64,000 bases of DNA from Ichthyophis bannanicus (Eukaryota; Chordata; Amphibia; Gymnophiona; Ichthyophiidae), in contig CM066043.1 of the NCBI GenBank assembly GCA_033557465.1, positions 114,124,778 through 114,188,777 of the forward strand. The letters are read 5' to 3'. The position numbers and the translations under genes were made by a program. Under the pieces are notes generated by a model. The model worked only from the letters and a program-made list of their open reading frames with translations. It was not told the DNA's origin and made no database searches. Positions 47,290 through 59,599 of this stretch are shown in pieces (within the stretch, counting starts at the first letter, position 1; each line of letters begins with the position of its first letter).

Positions 47290-48317
47290 ATGGAGCCAAG
47301 CACGTTGTGACCCCCAACTGTTTTTACCGACACCATAAAGACTAATCACACAGGAGAGCAGGAATTTGGGGTCGAGGAAATGCGTATAAAAATGTTAGTG
47401 TTTGCCTGCTTTTCTGATTTCATATGCCTCATTGGGCTGGTGGGGAATGGAGTCGTTTTCTGTATTCTTGGCTTCAGAATCCGAAGGACTAGATACACGG
47501 TTTATGTCCAGGAAGCGGGCTGTGGCAGAATGTCTTTTCCTGCTCTGCAATGCCATCTTTCTGCTGTACAGCACTTCCCGAAAGTTTCTCAAAAAAAATA
47601 ATAGTTATCAACGAGAGAACATTTCTCGGGGTCTAAGAAATTGTTCGTAGTTTTGGATTCAACGCTGGCATGTTCCTCCTGACGGCCATCAGTGTGGAGC
47701 TGCTGCCTTTCTGAACTTTACCCCATCTGGTACCTGGGCCATCGGGTGAAGTACCCATCTGCCATTGTGTGGAACTTCCCTCTTTTGCCCTATCCTGTCT
47801 GGTGACACTGTTGGGATTCTTTAATTTGCAATGGAGAAGCCTACAATAACCCTAGGACACACAATGTATGTTAATAAGAATATTTGTCGTGACTTTAAAC
47901 ATTTCTGGTCTTAATTCCATTTATGATTGTGTCCAGCCTGATCCTTGTCATAGTGGGTGGTCGAAAGAGAGCTACAAAGCAATGCCAACCTTCCAAAACT
48001 TTACCTGGTCATCGCAGTCACGGTCTCCTAGTCTTTTGTCGTTTCTGTGGTGCCTGCCCAGCTGTTGTGGATACTGTTCTTTTTCAAAGTTCTCCCATCC
48101 AATAGCGATACATTCATGTGGTTGCTTGTTATTGCCTTTTTAAATTCGATTAACAGTGCCGCTAACTCCCTTTATCTACTTCTTTGTGGGAGTAGCGGTG
48201 GCAGAGACAATCCTGGACTCTAGGCATCTGTCCATGGGGCAATGGAGAGGGGCTTCCAGGAGGATGAAGAAAACATCACGGCTCAAGGAGGAGGACATGG
48301 CTTCGAACACTAGCTGA
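47290..48317 (+). pseudogene. Mrgpr-like: Mas-related G-protein-coupled receptor pseudogene (single exon)
   Basis: Start MEPSTL at 47290 with an early TGA (47308-47310). Then come receptor blocks in order: TM1 LIGLVGNGVVFCILGF with FRIRR and TVY (about 47430-47510), TM2 AECLFLLCNAIFLLYS one frame over, TM3 GFNAGMFLLTAISVE (about 47660-47700), then intracellular loop 2 and TM4 remnants, TM5 FMIVSSLILVIV (about 47920), TM6, TM7 with NSINSAAN near 48150, and a tail ending at 48317. NG in TM1 and the TAISVE motif point to the Mas/MRGPR family. Several frameshifts and stops make it dead. Single-exon layout is normal for these receptors, so it is not evidence of retroposition. Confidence 0.85.
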
Positions 48318-48419
48318 CGAAGGACAGTTGCCGTGGTGGGGTAGATTGCAGAGGGGGAACCTTTGACTTACATCTGGGAAGGGTTTTAGAGCAAGTGAAC
48401 AAGACTGAGCAGAATGTGG

Positions 48420-48868
48420 CTTAACAGATTTTCTGGTTTATTTTAACAGTTTTTATATACCGCTTTTATACCAAAGCGGTTTACAGTGAACAACAGCACA
48501 AAATCTCTAGAGATGTGTTTTACACAGAACAGGGGTTATACAACTTGGAGATAAATACGGGATTATATTTATGTTAACAGGTCATTTGTAGATGATGTAT
48601 ATATACTTATGCCATTTGGCCCAAAGTGTTCTATGGAGAGATGTGTTTTTAGAAATTTCTTCATGTCTTAAATGACAGTAATACAGAGAACAGCATAGGA
48701 TTCTGCCGCTATTTCGGCATTGTACCATCACAACTGGTTTTGTTTTAACATTTGATGATATCATTAACAGTATTAGAACTTTATTCATAAAGTCTTTTTC
48801 CCTAAGAACAGAAAGGAGAAATGTCCTTACCAAAACAGTTCTTAGTTTCTGCTTTTTTTCTTTTAGGT
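48420..48868 (-). mobile_element. L2-type LINE 3' end, minus strand
   Basis: Minus strand: FLKTHLS-type block near 48655, and a 3' end TGTAAACCGCTTTGGTA ... AAGCGGTATATAAAAACTG (48490-48440), the same hairpin-bearing tail as in other L2 copies here. Likely continuous with 50120-52200 before insertions. Confidence 0.65.
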
Positions 48869-49297
48869 CAGTGATTCCCAAACTTGGGGTCGGGACCCCA
48901 AATGGGGTTAAGTGGATGGGGTCACAGAAACATGGCCATTTCCCCTTCTCTCTGGACTTTCACTGTGGTCTATGCCAAGCAGTGGCAATCACTAGTCAAC
49001 ATGTGGCCAGTGAACATTCGTAGGCCCTTGCCCCCTAATGGGTAAGCTTCCTGTTAGGCTGGAAACCCGTACTGAGTACTGGGGTCTGTGAGCACACACT
49101 GCACACTGACACACTGGTCCCTGTGCTGACGGCTGCTGCTGTTGTCACTACTGTTGCTGCCGTCTTCCTGCCTTAGATGAGCGGAGGGAGCGGAAGGAGG
49201 CTGGAGATCTGCCAATTTAATTTCATCATGATCTGGGGTCACGTGAATTTTCAGTTCTTAAAATGGGTCATATGGGATAAAAGTTTGAAAAGCACTG
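48869..49297 (+). mobile_element. hAT-type MITE, 429 bp, with 8-bp target duplication
   Basis: Ends CAGTGATTCCCAAACTT (48869) and AAGTTTGAAAAGCACTG (49297) are imperfect inverted repeats. Perfect flanking duplication TTTTAGGT at 48861-48868 and 49298-49305, diagnostic of hAT transposition. No transposase inside. Confidence 0.9.
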
Positions 49298-49425
49298 TTT
49301 TAGGTTGATTTGGCAGTAGCCTTTAGCGATGTGCATTAGTTTTGAAAAAAAAATGCAGAGCAGAGCACAATGAAAAGGACTGTTCCTTTGGTTTTCAAAC
49401 AAGTGGGGAAAGCATGCAGAACATG

Positions 49426-49925
49426 NNNNNNNNNNNNNNNNNNNNNNNNNNNNNNNNNNNNNNNNNNNNNNNNNNNNNNNNNNNNNNNNNNNNNNNNNNN
49501 NNNNNNNNNNNNNNNNNNNNNNNNNNNNNNNNNNNNNNNNNNNNNNNNNNNNNNNNNNNNNNNNNNNNNNNNNNNNNNNNNNNNNNNNNNNNNNNNNNNN
49601 NNNNNNNNNNNNNNNNNNNNNNNNNNNNNNNNNNNNNNNNNNNNNNNNNNNNNNNNNNNNNNNNNNNNNNNNNNNNNNNNNNNNNNNNNNNNNNNNNNNN
49701 NNNNNNNNNNNNNNNNNNNNNNNNNNNNNNNNNNNNNNNNNNNNNNNNNNNNNNNNNNNNNNNNNNNNNNNNNNNNNNNNNNNNNNNNNNNNNNNNNNNN
49801 NNNNNNNNNNNNNNNNNNNNNNNNNNNNNNNNNNNNNNNNNNNNNNNNNNNNNNNNNNNNNNNNNNNNNNNNNNNNNNNNNNNNNNNNNNNNNNNNNNNN
49901 NNNNNNNNNNNNNNNNNNNNNNNNN
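49426..49925. other. Assembly gap, 500 N
   Basis: Exactly 500 unknown bases, so a placeholder length. Open frames across it are meaningless. It falls inside the minus-strand LINE. Confidence 0.98.
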
Positions 49926-50119
49926 TTCTTTGGTGGATAGATCAGCTCCCTTAACACTTATATGTGATGGTGGAATGATATTTGGGGTCTCTTGTAAAAC
50001 AATAGAGCAAAACCATTCAGGTTTTCTTTTTTTTTTTGTTTTTTTTTTTTTTTTTTTCTGGCTGGATGCAGAGGTTCTGTGAGGAGAAAGACCACTCTGA
50101 GACTGCATCGAAGCAATTT

Positions 50120-52200
50120 ATTATGGGGCAGGTAAAATCCATTTTGCATTGTGGAAAATGGCATGTAACGGAGGATTAGCATCTGCGTATATCATTACAT
50201 TTGACATTGAATGATCTGATGATATTGCAGAAAGGCTTCATGTATATGTTAAACATGAGATATGAAACGAGATGAACCTTGTGGAACGCCTTGTTTTTGA
50301 TTGGACTGAGATTTGATTCTCCTGTTTCAGATTTTCACATATTGCATTCTGTTGTCAAGGTAAGATTTACAACCATTCCAGTTTCTCGGGAACTACCAAT
50401 GCCTTTTTCCTTTAGTCGTGCAATGAGTATCTCATGATTTACCTGAATCAAACGCTGCTGCTATATCCAAGAAGATTAGCACAACACCTTGTCGGCATGT
50501 TGTCTATGGCTGGGTGAGTATATTATGAGAGGGTGTTTATGAGTGTTTCAACGCCATGATATTCTCTGAAAGCCATGTTGAAAGTAGTCTAGAGGGCGCC
50601 TCTTGCAGAATCTATGTGGTTCTTGGAACTTTGACGTTGGCACCTCTTTTTCAAAACTTTTTGCTTAGGAGGGGAATGCGTAGCAATAGGCCTGTAGGAG
50701 TCAACCCTTTTTGGGTCTAGTTTTGGGTTTTTTAGTCCAGTGGTCTAATGGATGTGAGCTTTAGAGCAGATGGGAAGGAGCCTGGGGTGGGGGGGGGTTG
50801 GGGGGGTTTGTAAATGAAAAGGTTCATTTTCTTGCCAATGAACGGGCCCCTAAATGTACTTCGAAGGTCCCTTTTATCCCAAAAGGTTCTGGGCAAGGAT
50901 CGGTCTTGAGCGGGGGTGGGTGGTATTGAGTGAGGTGATTGTGTCTTCAATGTGGTTGGCTGATGTGTGGTAAGTGCGGACAAGGAGTTTTGGCAGGTTG
51001 TTTCTTGCTACATCTGTTCTCAGTAGTTCATCGGTCTGTTAGAATTTTAGATTGCAACGTAATCAGCAAATTCTTGAGGGTGAATATCCTCCTTTTGTTC
51101 TGATGATGGTTCTTTTTGATAGTTGATTGTTACTAAGTTGAAAAGATCACGAGGTTTTATTCAATGATCTTTTGAGTGTATCCATGTGATATTGCTTCTT
51201 CTTGGTTTGTGATTGCTTCGCGGTTGAGTTGGCTAAATAGAGATTTGTTAAGCTGTTGTGGACCATCCACTGGCCAGTGATCGGCGCCAGCGTTTTTCTA
51301 GTCCTTTCCTTAAGTGCACTAAGAGAAGACCGCAGATCAGGAGAGGAAATAACATGGAAGCAGAGGTTCTTTTACTTGATATGCCTCTTTTTGTGTGGTA
51401 GATGAGCAATGGCATTGAGGCTGTTGTTCCAGGCTTCAAATTGCCTCGTCCAAGGTTGAGGTTGTGTTGTGAGGATCAGTGGTTGGGTATTTGTCAGTAT
51501 AAAAATTCCTTGTTGAAGGGCCGAAAGCCTCTTGTTTGGGGCTCTTGGTGTGTTTGTCAAGATTTCTGTGTTTAAGGAAGGAGTGTTGCCCAAGGGAATT
51601 TGTAGGTTTATGAGGTTTGTGGTCTGACCAGGGGTACATCCGTGATAGATTTAATTATTAATCGTTGGCTGTTTTTGTGTAGAAGCAGATTGTGGAGCGA
51701 AAGGACCATGTCAAGAATGTTTCCTTTGAGAATGTGTGGGCCTTCCACTGATTAAGTTGTTGATAAACCAAGACTTTCAATGGCATTGAGGACGTAAGAG
51801 GAATGATGTTTGCTGCAGGGTTGATGGGAGATTGGAGATCTCCCATTATCCAGTTTGGACGTGTTTAAGCATTGCGGAGTATTGGCAGCTAGGTCTAAAA
51901 TGGTGGGCAAGGTCGTAAGGGGGGAGCTTGAGGCCGGGCTCTGTAAAACCAGGTTTATGGAGCATTGCTTGTTCACTATGGGTGATGATATCCAGATTGT
52001 TTTGAGCTGTAGGAGTTAGTTGTATTGAAACAGGACGTTACCGACTTGGTGTGAGAATTTTTTGAGTGATCCTCCTCCCTTCTGTTTTCGCTGTGGGTTG
52101 TGTGTATAGAGAAGTTTGGTTGGAATGAGTTGGTTAATGAGGACATTATCTTTCTTTGTGAATAAGCCAAAGTTTCGCGTGATCAAGAGTGCCTAGTCAA
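50120..52200 (-). mobile_element. Decayed L2-type LINE ORF2 (endonuclease to RT), minus strand
   Basis: Reading 52200 toward 50120 on the minus strand gives endonuclease-like pieces, a SYRPIA block near 50700, the RT block LDIAAAFDS (about 50480), and a degenerate YADA box near 50190 where YADD is expected. Many stops and shifts. The ORF order and the shared 3' end at 48420 suggest one L2-like element running about 52200-48420, cut by the MITE and the gap. Confidence 0.65.
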
Positions 52201-52449
52201 GATTGTGATGGGTAACTATAATCTTGGATTACAGGCCACTTGTGCCCAGACTGGAATATCAGCCCACCTCTGAGGGAAGGTGTACACACAGGACCATACT
52301 GCCTAGAGCTGCCTTGGTGCACTGAGTTGCGACTGCATGGGGAATGACTTCATGCACTAAAGTTTTAGAAGCACTTGAAAGTTCCTGAATACTGCCCACA
52401 ATTTTAAGATTAGCCCATAATCCACCACCCAAATTTAACTGGTTGAGAA

Positions 52450-54050
52450 CTTCAATTCCAATTATTTCTTTTTGGGGCTTGTGTTCACTATAGTGGAGGC
52501 AGAGTGGTTTCCCACAGTGCCTTGTTTTTGTACACTGTGCACAGGGATACCCAATTTAACTGGGATAGCCACACATTTGAAAAAGCTGTGGTCCATTAAT
52601 TCCTTGAATTTCATTACAATTTTTTTTCCATATTTTTCTGATCTGCAGTGGAGAAGCTCTGTTTGTAAAACTAATTCCAAGCCCCTGTGTCAATCAAAGC
52701 TAGTTTTATCCTGACCCCCTATTCTTGCTGATAACATTGGGGCGTCCACAAGAGTCCCGTATCAAGGATGTTACAAGCCTTAAACTGTATTCTGGGCCTG
52801 TATCCTGTTTCATCATCCAGAGGCTCTGGAAATCATCAAGTCCTCTGCTGAGAGAACCGGAGGCAGGCTGGGGACTATGAAGGCCCTGAGACATTTTGAT
52901 ATCTGATACCCAGGAGGTCAGGACACACCGTAATGCACTAGGAACTTGTGTTTGTCCTGAGCTGCTTGTAAGTGCCTGTTTTAATTTATCTATTTCTACT
53001 TGCAGTATTGGGTTTGTCCTAGTTTCTCATTTAATTTTCATCCTTTTCTAATCCATCTCCTCTGTGCTTTGCGATCCTGAAAGCGGAATGTACCCTGAGG
53101 AATTTTTCTAAAAGGTAACCCTCTGACGTCTGTCCTCTCCAAGGTGTCTGTCCTCTGTATCCTTTGTCCTGTGTTTTTTGTGTAATATTGGAGAGGATCC
53201 AACTCAGCTTGCCACTTCCGTGCTTCTTAGGATACTGTTATGACCTGCGAGGGCTGCGGTCTTCCCAAACAGACCCAATTCTGAGCTGTAAGTATCAAAA
53301 GGGGTTTGCTTTAAGGGTCTCTTTCAGAAAATAACAGAAGGTGTTTTGTAATCTCAGGGGATAGCAGTTCTAATAAAAATGTCTTATGCGATGCTCTCCC
53401 CATAAATCCTTCTGCATTGGGCCAGGACTCCTGCCTCATTAAGAAAACTGCTTTTAAAATCCAGGGCTCTATTATGCAAACTCTTCCAGTGTATCATTTG
53501 GTAGAGGTGAAATAATTTTAAATACTTGCATTGGGGAACAGTGACATAGTTTCTCAATGCCCCTTTTAACCAACTGGTATGGGTGAGTGAGAGAGCAACT
53601 TTATAAATAGTGTGGCCCCAGAGCCAGATGCATAAGTCTATCAAAGTCAGATTCTTTTCTTCTGTATTTCCCTAGACCCCAGTGAATCAGATATCAGTGG
53701 CTCATTTGCAGCAGTCATTAACATTAAAAGGCATAGGGCCAGTTTTCTCAACTATCCTTTCCATGTCCCTATCTTTAAAATTGTCCTGCAGCATCACTTT
53801 AACTGGTGCTCTGAGTTCGGTACTGGGTGTCGGGTTGAGTCATCTGAATGATCCTCCTGACACAGGTCCTGGTTATTGCTCTGTTCTGGCTGAGATAAAC
53901 TATCAGGATTTTCTTCCTCTGATTCAGCTTTATTTTTTCCATCCTAAGCCCAGCTATACATACATCTGTATTCTTTTGTTTATAGGGTGTGTCATAGGCA
54001 AGGGGGGCTGAGGGTGAAATAGGGCAGAGATTATATTTCTTTTGTCTTTC
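52450..54050 (-). pseudogene. Decayed LTR-retroelement/endogenous retrovirus gag-protease remnant
   Basis: On the minus strand a retropepsin-like active-site block ALIDTGA is readable at about 52700-52680, followed by GIEVLNQL-like sequence near 52450. Upstream frames (53644-53384, 54125-53799) are gag-like in position only. Frames are broken by stops and shifts. No LTRs, primer site or reverse transcriptase recognised. Class (ERV or Gypsy-like) is undecided. Confidence 0.5.
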
Positions 54051-54790
54051 AGAGGCCCATTCATCCTTAACGTGCCTCAATTCAAGTTTAAGTGCTTCTA
54101 ATTGCTCACTAACATTTATAAACATTGTTCACTAACATTTACTATAACACCTATTTTAGAGAATCTACACTGGCTCCCGATTCAATGCCGGATACATTAT
54201 AAAACTCTTTTAACTACTTACAAAGTCTTGAACAACACAGCACCTCTTACTCTAAACAACCTTATTAATAAAGAACCCAATCATAATCTCCAAGGTGAGA
54301 CCAACCTAAACAAACTAATAACACCAAAGGAATTTATAAGGCCAAAAAAAACCACCAAGAAAGCATTCTCCCATGCTGCCCCTATAACTTGGAACAACAT
54401 TCCATCAAATTAAGATCCTTACCTCAAATCATGGAGTTCAGGAAAAAACTCAAAACTCACTTATTCTCAACATACTACGGATCCTTGTCGAACTCACCTT
54501 TTCAACAAGAAAAAGGATAGCTTCACCAGCTGACATATCCCATCTTTGAACTGGAATAAATGAGGAAACCCCAAACCGACGATTCGATAACATACATACC
54601 TGTACATAGTTAAAATCTGGTTCTTTGTATATAGTTTACAACTGTTAATTGTAAAATTGAATTTCTTTGTAGTTTCACATTGTTATCTGTAAAAGCAGCA
54701 TTGCTGTTTACTGTTGTTCCATGTAAACCGCAACTGATCAATGGAAGGTGCGGGTATATAAAAACTGTCCTAATTAAATTAAAATTAAAT
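54051..54790 (+). mobile_element. L2-type LINE 3' end inserted in the retroelement remnant
   Basis: Frame at 54102-54413 reads ENLHWLPIQCRIHYKTLLTT and later AFSHAAPITWNNIPSN, the closing blocks of L2-type ORF2. Then comes the 3' UTR with TGTAAACCGCAACTGATC ... GTGCGGGTATATAAA and an ATTAAA-repeat tail. Plus orientation, opposite to the surrounding remnant. GTTCACTAACATTTA appears doubled at its left edge. Confidence 0.8.
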
Positions 54791-55085
54791 TAAATTAAGG
54801 AATTTGTGGCTTGTATCACCTGAGCCATTTGCATTAAAATGCAAATTTGTGCCTCCTCAAGGTCTTTGGTTAATTGTGTACAATGAGATGTCAGTTCAGT
54901 ATTGTCCTGTTTCATGCTAATGAGCCCCCTGCACATGCCTTGGATAAAAAGGCATTTTCTTTTATTTGTTTTCTTTTTGCATTCTTGATAATGGTTTAAC
55001 ATTTGCCTTTGAATATTAGACCATGATGCCTCAGGGAATTCCCCTTCAAAGGGACCACCTTTTCTCTTACAGTATGTCAATACTA
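54791..55085 (-). pseudogene. Upstream gag-like part of the retroelement remnant
   Basis: A 96-codon minus-strand frame (ATG at 55080) is Gln/Glu/Leu-rich and coiled-coil-like (QLTKDLEEAQICILMQ). It would continue into EQLEALKLELRHVKDEW at 54100 if the L2 were removed. This is a description only; the family is uncertain. Confidence 0.4.
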
Positions 55086-55282
55086 TTTTTTAAGTTCGTT
55101 AAAATCAAAGGTTTCCATATTTGAGACTGCAGAAAGACTGTAGTTGGTACAGGGACCTAGCTTATTATGTTTTTATTTGGTTTTATGTGACTATCTCAAA
55201 TGTGCAACCTTGGAAGGAGGAATGCTCACTTTTATGAAGAAGTGAGACAAAGGGGTATGTTTACTAACTGCGGTAATCATGA

Positions 55283-55376
55283 ATAACGCGCGTTATGTAA
55301 CGTTAACGATTGTAAGTGCAGCATAACATGCGTTATGCTATGCTTACGATCGTTAACGTTACATAACGCGCGTTAT
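55283..55376. repeat. Long near-perfect hairpin next to the left end of copy 2
   Basis: Arms 55283-55327 and 55332-55376, 45 bp each with a 4-base loop ATGC. I count four mismatches, all transition-type. The sequence is full of GCGCGTTAT and GTTAACG words. Confidence 0.9.
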
Positions 55377-57069
55377 GATGCGCTAATGATTGGTAATGAC
55401 CTGCGGCGCGGTAAAACACCACAGAAAGGTGGAGAGAGGACGGAGAGAAGGGGTCAATGGGCGGAGAGTGGGCGGGGAGAGGTTCCCTTCACACTAACGC
55501 GCTGATTTGAAGAGCTCAATTCCAACGCGAATGAAAACCTGCCGTTAAATACACATTACAGGGGAGAGAAAACCATTTCAGTGTCAGCAATGTACAGCCC
55601 AGGTAGGGAAACCCAAAAAAAGTGATACGTGTGATACATGTGCACAGAACAAAAGGGCACATAAACACTGAAAATGACCCCGACAAACTGGAAAAAAACC
55701 CATATCCAAGCTGGGCAATAGTGGTATCAATGAGAAACATCAACCCCTCCCCCCCCCCGAGTAAGCACCATAGAACATATAGGTGGCCCATACGAATGCA
55801 GAAGCAGCAGAGCAGCCAGACAGCAACTGCTGAAGGACCAACATGGGCACGACTGTCTTTCCCACAGTGTCACAGGGGATAGTACCCAACAGCTAACCCC
55901 AAGGGCACGGAACATTGGCAGGCGGGGCTTGGGGGAGCGTGGACGTCTATGCAGGCACCCTACCCCAGAACCCGAAACCATAGGCAGCCGCCTACCTGCA
56001 TACTGGATGGCCTGAGACTGCGCACCTCCAGCACCACCAGCAGAAGGGCATGTCAGCATGGTGGCAGTGGGATACTGGTAGTGGAGGGGGAAGTGGCAGC
56101 TGCCCAGAGCAGACCGTGGCCTAGCCCTGTGTAGGTGGGTGCTGTGTATTGCAATAGACGGGCCCCGTCTGATGAACAGTCATGGTATCACCAAGGAATG
56201 TACTGGCTCTGTGACAACAAGGTGGTGCAGTGCACAAAACCAGTGTATTCAGATGCAGGGAGGTAGACTGTGGATCTATTGGTGGGTGATCCTGTTTCCC
56301 ACTCTGAGCCCCAGAGGGTGGGTTGTGTGGTGGTACATAATCTGCCTATGGGTCCATACACCCCCCCCCCTTTCACCTACAGCAGATAACGATGGCACCA
56401 ACACAGGATATGCACTATTCTGGGTGCAGCATCGCCCATAGGGCCTAGACCGGACCGAGACAGACAGCAGGACACAGATGTATCCTAGGTGTGTCCTAAC
56501 TGAACTACCTATCACACACTGATGGGGACCTGCAGCATGGTGTATTTCAGCTATGAAAGGTGCTGTGGACCTGGTGCTGGGTGCCCCTCCTCAACCTCAG
56601 GGTGGGCACTGTATCCGCACAATGTGACTGTCTGTGGCTACTCTGTGGTAGTGCCACACACGGTCTGTTCCCCCTACAAGGTGCTGTGGGGGTGCATACC
56701 CAATCTTGTGCCCATCTCTCGACTGCTGATTTGCATGTGCAGTGCATCATGGGTACGGGTGGGTTACCCCTATCCTGGTAACCACAGCAGACAGTTTGTG
56801 TGGTGACGTGCAGTCCTGCAGCCAGCCAGGGCTTTGTTCACATCCTTATAAGGTGTCCTAAAGGGGACATTATAGGGTGCCTTGGCGGACAGTACACTTT
56901 ATAATGTGCCCTATGGAGTGTGTTATATGGGGGTTGCCTTAGCGGCACCTTAGGTTATGCCACCGTGAGGTGTGTTTGCTGGCAGCACTAATTAAAAATA
57001 CACATCACATGCCTCACCAATTGCTACTTAAATGTAAAGGGTGCTGACTCAGCCAGCCTTATACATTAG

Positions 57070-57135
57070 GCCACTGGGGAATCAAACCCATGACCCCATA
57101 CCATCAGTCAGTGTTGCAACCATTGTGCTACAGCT
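57070..57135 (-). other. tRNA-like module with near-consensus A and B boxes
   Basis: Minus strand: TAGCACAATGG (57130-57120) fits A box TRGCNNARYGG, and GGTTTGATTCC (57088-57078) is close to the B box, 31 nt apart. One of the best Pol III-like units here. Confidence 0.55.
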
Positions 57136-57345
57136 CTGTTGCTGTGCTTGTATGCCTGCGTGCCTTCTTAAGATTAACACATGGTAACGTGCCCTGTAGC
57201 GCTCGTTCATTTTATGGCGCCTTGTAACGCGCCTTCTCGGCGCATTCTCGGAAATGATGTACCGCCAATGTCCTTATTTGGGGCTTCTGTCTCTACCGCG
57301 GCTCCTAACGCGAATCGCACTAACGCAGTTTAGTAAACATACCCC

Positions 57346-58319
57346 TTAGAATTATAGTTGGAATGGCATAAATTTTATGGGTGTTCAGTAAAGAATACTG
57401 GCATAAAGACCACGCCTTAAAATTATACCTGAATAAAAAGTGCTTACCACCTTTTAACAGGGTGGAAGTTTAGGATGAAATTATAGTAAGAAGGGTGTTA
57501 GGAGATTAACAGAATTGTCAGTTACTGTATCAATTGCAGCAAACTTTAAGCCGGCTCTCACCAAGATACCTACTGACGGGGAGACTGAGAAATAAAAGGC
57601 AAAGAGACAGGAGATAATAGTGTTACCCAGGAAAAATGTATATTGTATTCAATGAAGAGACTGTTTACCTGTGTACCACTTCCAAACTAAAGCTGGGCTA
57701 TCTCTCTGTCTTTTCTTAGCAGCTCAAATACTAGAGGAAAAATCTGTGCCTTGTAACAAACTGTAACAAGTCCATACATACAAATAAGAAAATTGCAAGC
57801 CACTCTATGTAATGTCCCTATATGTAGGTAATATTAAAATCCAGGATTCTTACAGAGCCTTTTGACAATAAAAAATATTCCACCTTGCCTAACCCACAAA
57901 ACAAATGGTCACAAGGACTTTTGATTTTCCTGTCGCATCCTGTCTGAAATCCACTTTAATGTATCAACCAAAAGTATTACTTACCCAACTGGAGATCTGC
58001 TGTGAAGTCTGAGACGGCCCCCATAAATGTAATCTTCTGGAAAATGTAATCTTTCGCCGCTCTCTACTTTCGGCTACTCTCCGTTTGGTCCTGGGTTCAT
58101 TTCACAGAGACAGTAGGGTAAGGCAGCACAAATAAGACAACCAAAACTGGTGTGGCTTGGAAAAAGAGTTTTATATAGAAATAGGCTTATTACATAGGTA
58201 CAGAACAGAGTTATATAGTGGTTGTTACAGAGCTGTTTCAGTGTGCATCAATGAATCTGTGGTGTGTGTGTGTGCATGTGTGAAGTGTGAAAGAGAATAG
58301 AGTATATGAAAGACTCTAT
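57346..58319. other. Spacer between copies 2 and 3
   Basis: AT-rich, no gene or repeat recognised, except a TG-rich run near 58259-58285. Confidence 0.5.
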
Positions 58320-59139
58320 GGGGCATGTTTACTAAAACCGCTAATTTGCGTGCCGCAAAATAGCGCACTAAAAGCGGTACTTAAGAGCGCTTAAACGCCG
58401 CAATCGTGCGTGTCACCCCCGCACAGGTGCGCGGCACAATAACGGGCCCCTCACAAGTACGGGCCCGCAAATGTCCGATAGAGGCGTGGAACGGCTAACG
58501 GAGGGCGGAGGAAGGTTCCTGAGGGGCGGAGAGATGGGTTTAATGGGCAGGGAAGGGGAGGGGAGAGGCTCCCCGCACATTATCGGGGCCGAATCCCAAA
58601 GCAAAACTACCGCGAGTGAAACACTCGCGGTAGAGGGCATTTAAAGGGAAGAGAAACCATTTCCGTCAGCAATGTACAGCAAAATCGGGGAAACCTGCAA
58701 AACGTGAGCAGTTGTGATACATGTGCACTGCACACAAGTGAAAATAATAATAGAAAGTGACAACAACAATATTATCTCAAATAGTAATGAAGCTGGGGAT
58801 CAGTTATAGTAATGGGCAATATAGAAAACACACCCAGGAAAGCTCCAGAAAGAATAAATGAATATTGGAAGGGTCTACGGAGCGGAGACTCATCCAAAAC
58901 AAATGTCCTTTTTGGAGCTTCCTGGGAGTGTTTGCTATGGTTGCCCATTAATATCACTTTTGCCCAGCGTGGTGATATATTGTCCCCCAGTGTCTGTGGT
59001 CATTTCCGGGGTTTATGTGCACGTTTGTCACCAGACAGAGTGCATGTGCCCAAAGTAAAAATGTGTAAAGCAGGGTTTGTGACTCCATCCTGCCAGGTAT
59101 ACTACCTCCAGGGGCTGCATTGTCTCTGTGGCCATAGTG

Positions 59140-59205
59140 TGGTGCAGCGGACAGAGCCAGTACCTCTAATACCAGAGAGTCAGAGGTTCAAATCCCAGCT
59201 GGGGC
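59140..59205 (+). other. tRNA-like module in copy 3, left
   Basis: TGGTGCAGCGG at 59140-59150 and GGTTCAAATCC at 59185-59195, 34 nt apart: tRNA-like spacing with an exact B-box match. Homologous to 3082-3135. Confidence 0.55.
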
Positions 59206-59599
59206 ACATGCCAGCCCAGCCCCCATATTTTTACCCACAACTAAAACAAAGATAGCGCAGGGACACCCCTGTATTGCAGGGAACATAAGCATGGGGAAAA
59301 CACCCATATTTACACAACACTGCAAAAACACAACAACAATGGGCATTACCTACAGCCAAATCCCCCAAATGCAGTCCCGTACTGCCACATTGCAATCTGG
59401 TCATCTGCTGTTTCTGAGAGAAGCTCATGCCAGCATGTTGGCGGCAGAGTACATGTGGTGCAGGGGGCAGTGGCTGCTAGCCACAGAAGACAGAGGCCTA
59501 GCCATGGTGCAGGCTGGCAACAGTCCACTGCAAAAGACAGGCCCTGCCGGATCCACAGTCATGGACATTCCAGGGAAACCAGCCAATCTGTGGCTACAC

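Larger units (their letters stand above)
55252..57345 (+). mobile_element. Non-autonomous copy 2 of the giant family, 2.1 kb
   Basis: Ends GGGGTATGTTTACTAACTGC (55252) and GCAGTTTAGTAAACATACCCC (57345) are inverted repeats; AA/TT outside may extend them. Internal sequence matches copy 1 in inverse and copy 3 in parallel, for example GATTTGCATGTGCAGTGCAT at about 56728 and 61548. The right flank is TTA but the left flank does not show it, so the duplication is unresolved. No transposase. Confidence 0.8.

Noticed and set aside
49268..50108. Four frames of about 190-250 codons
   Set aside because: Mostly unknown residues from the 500-N gap.
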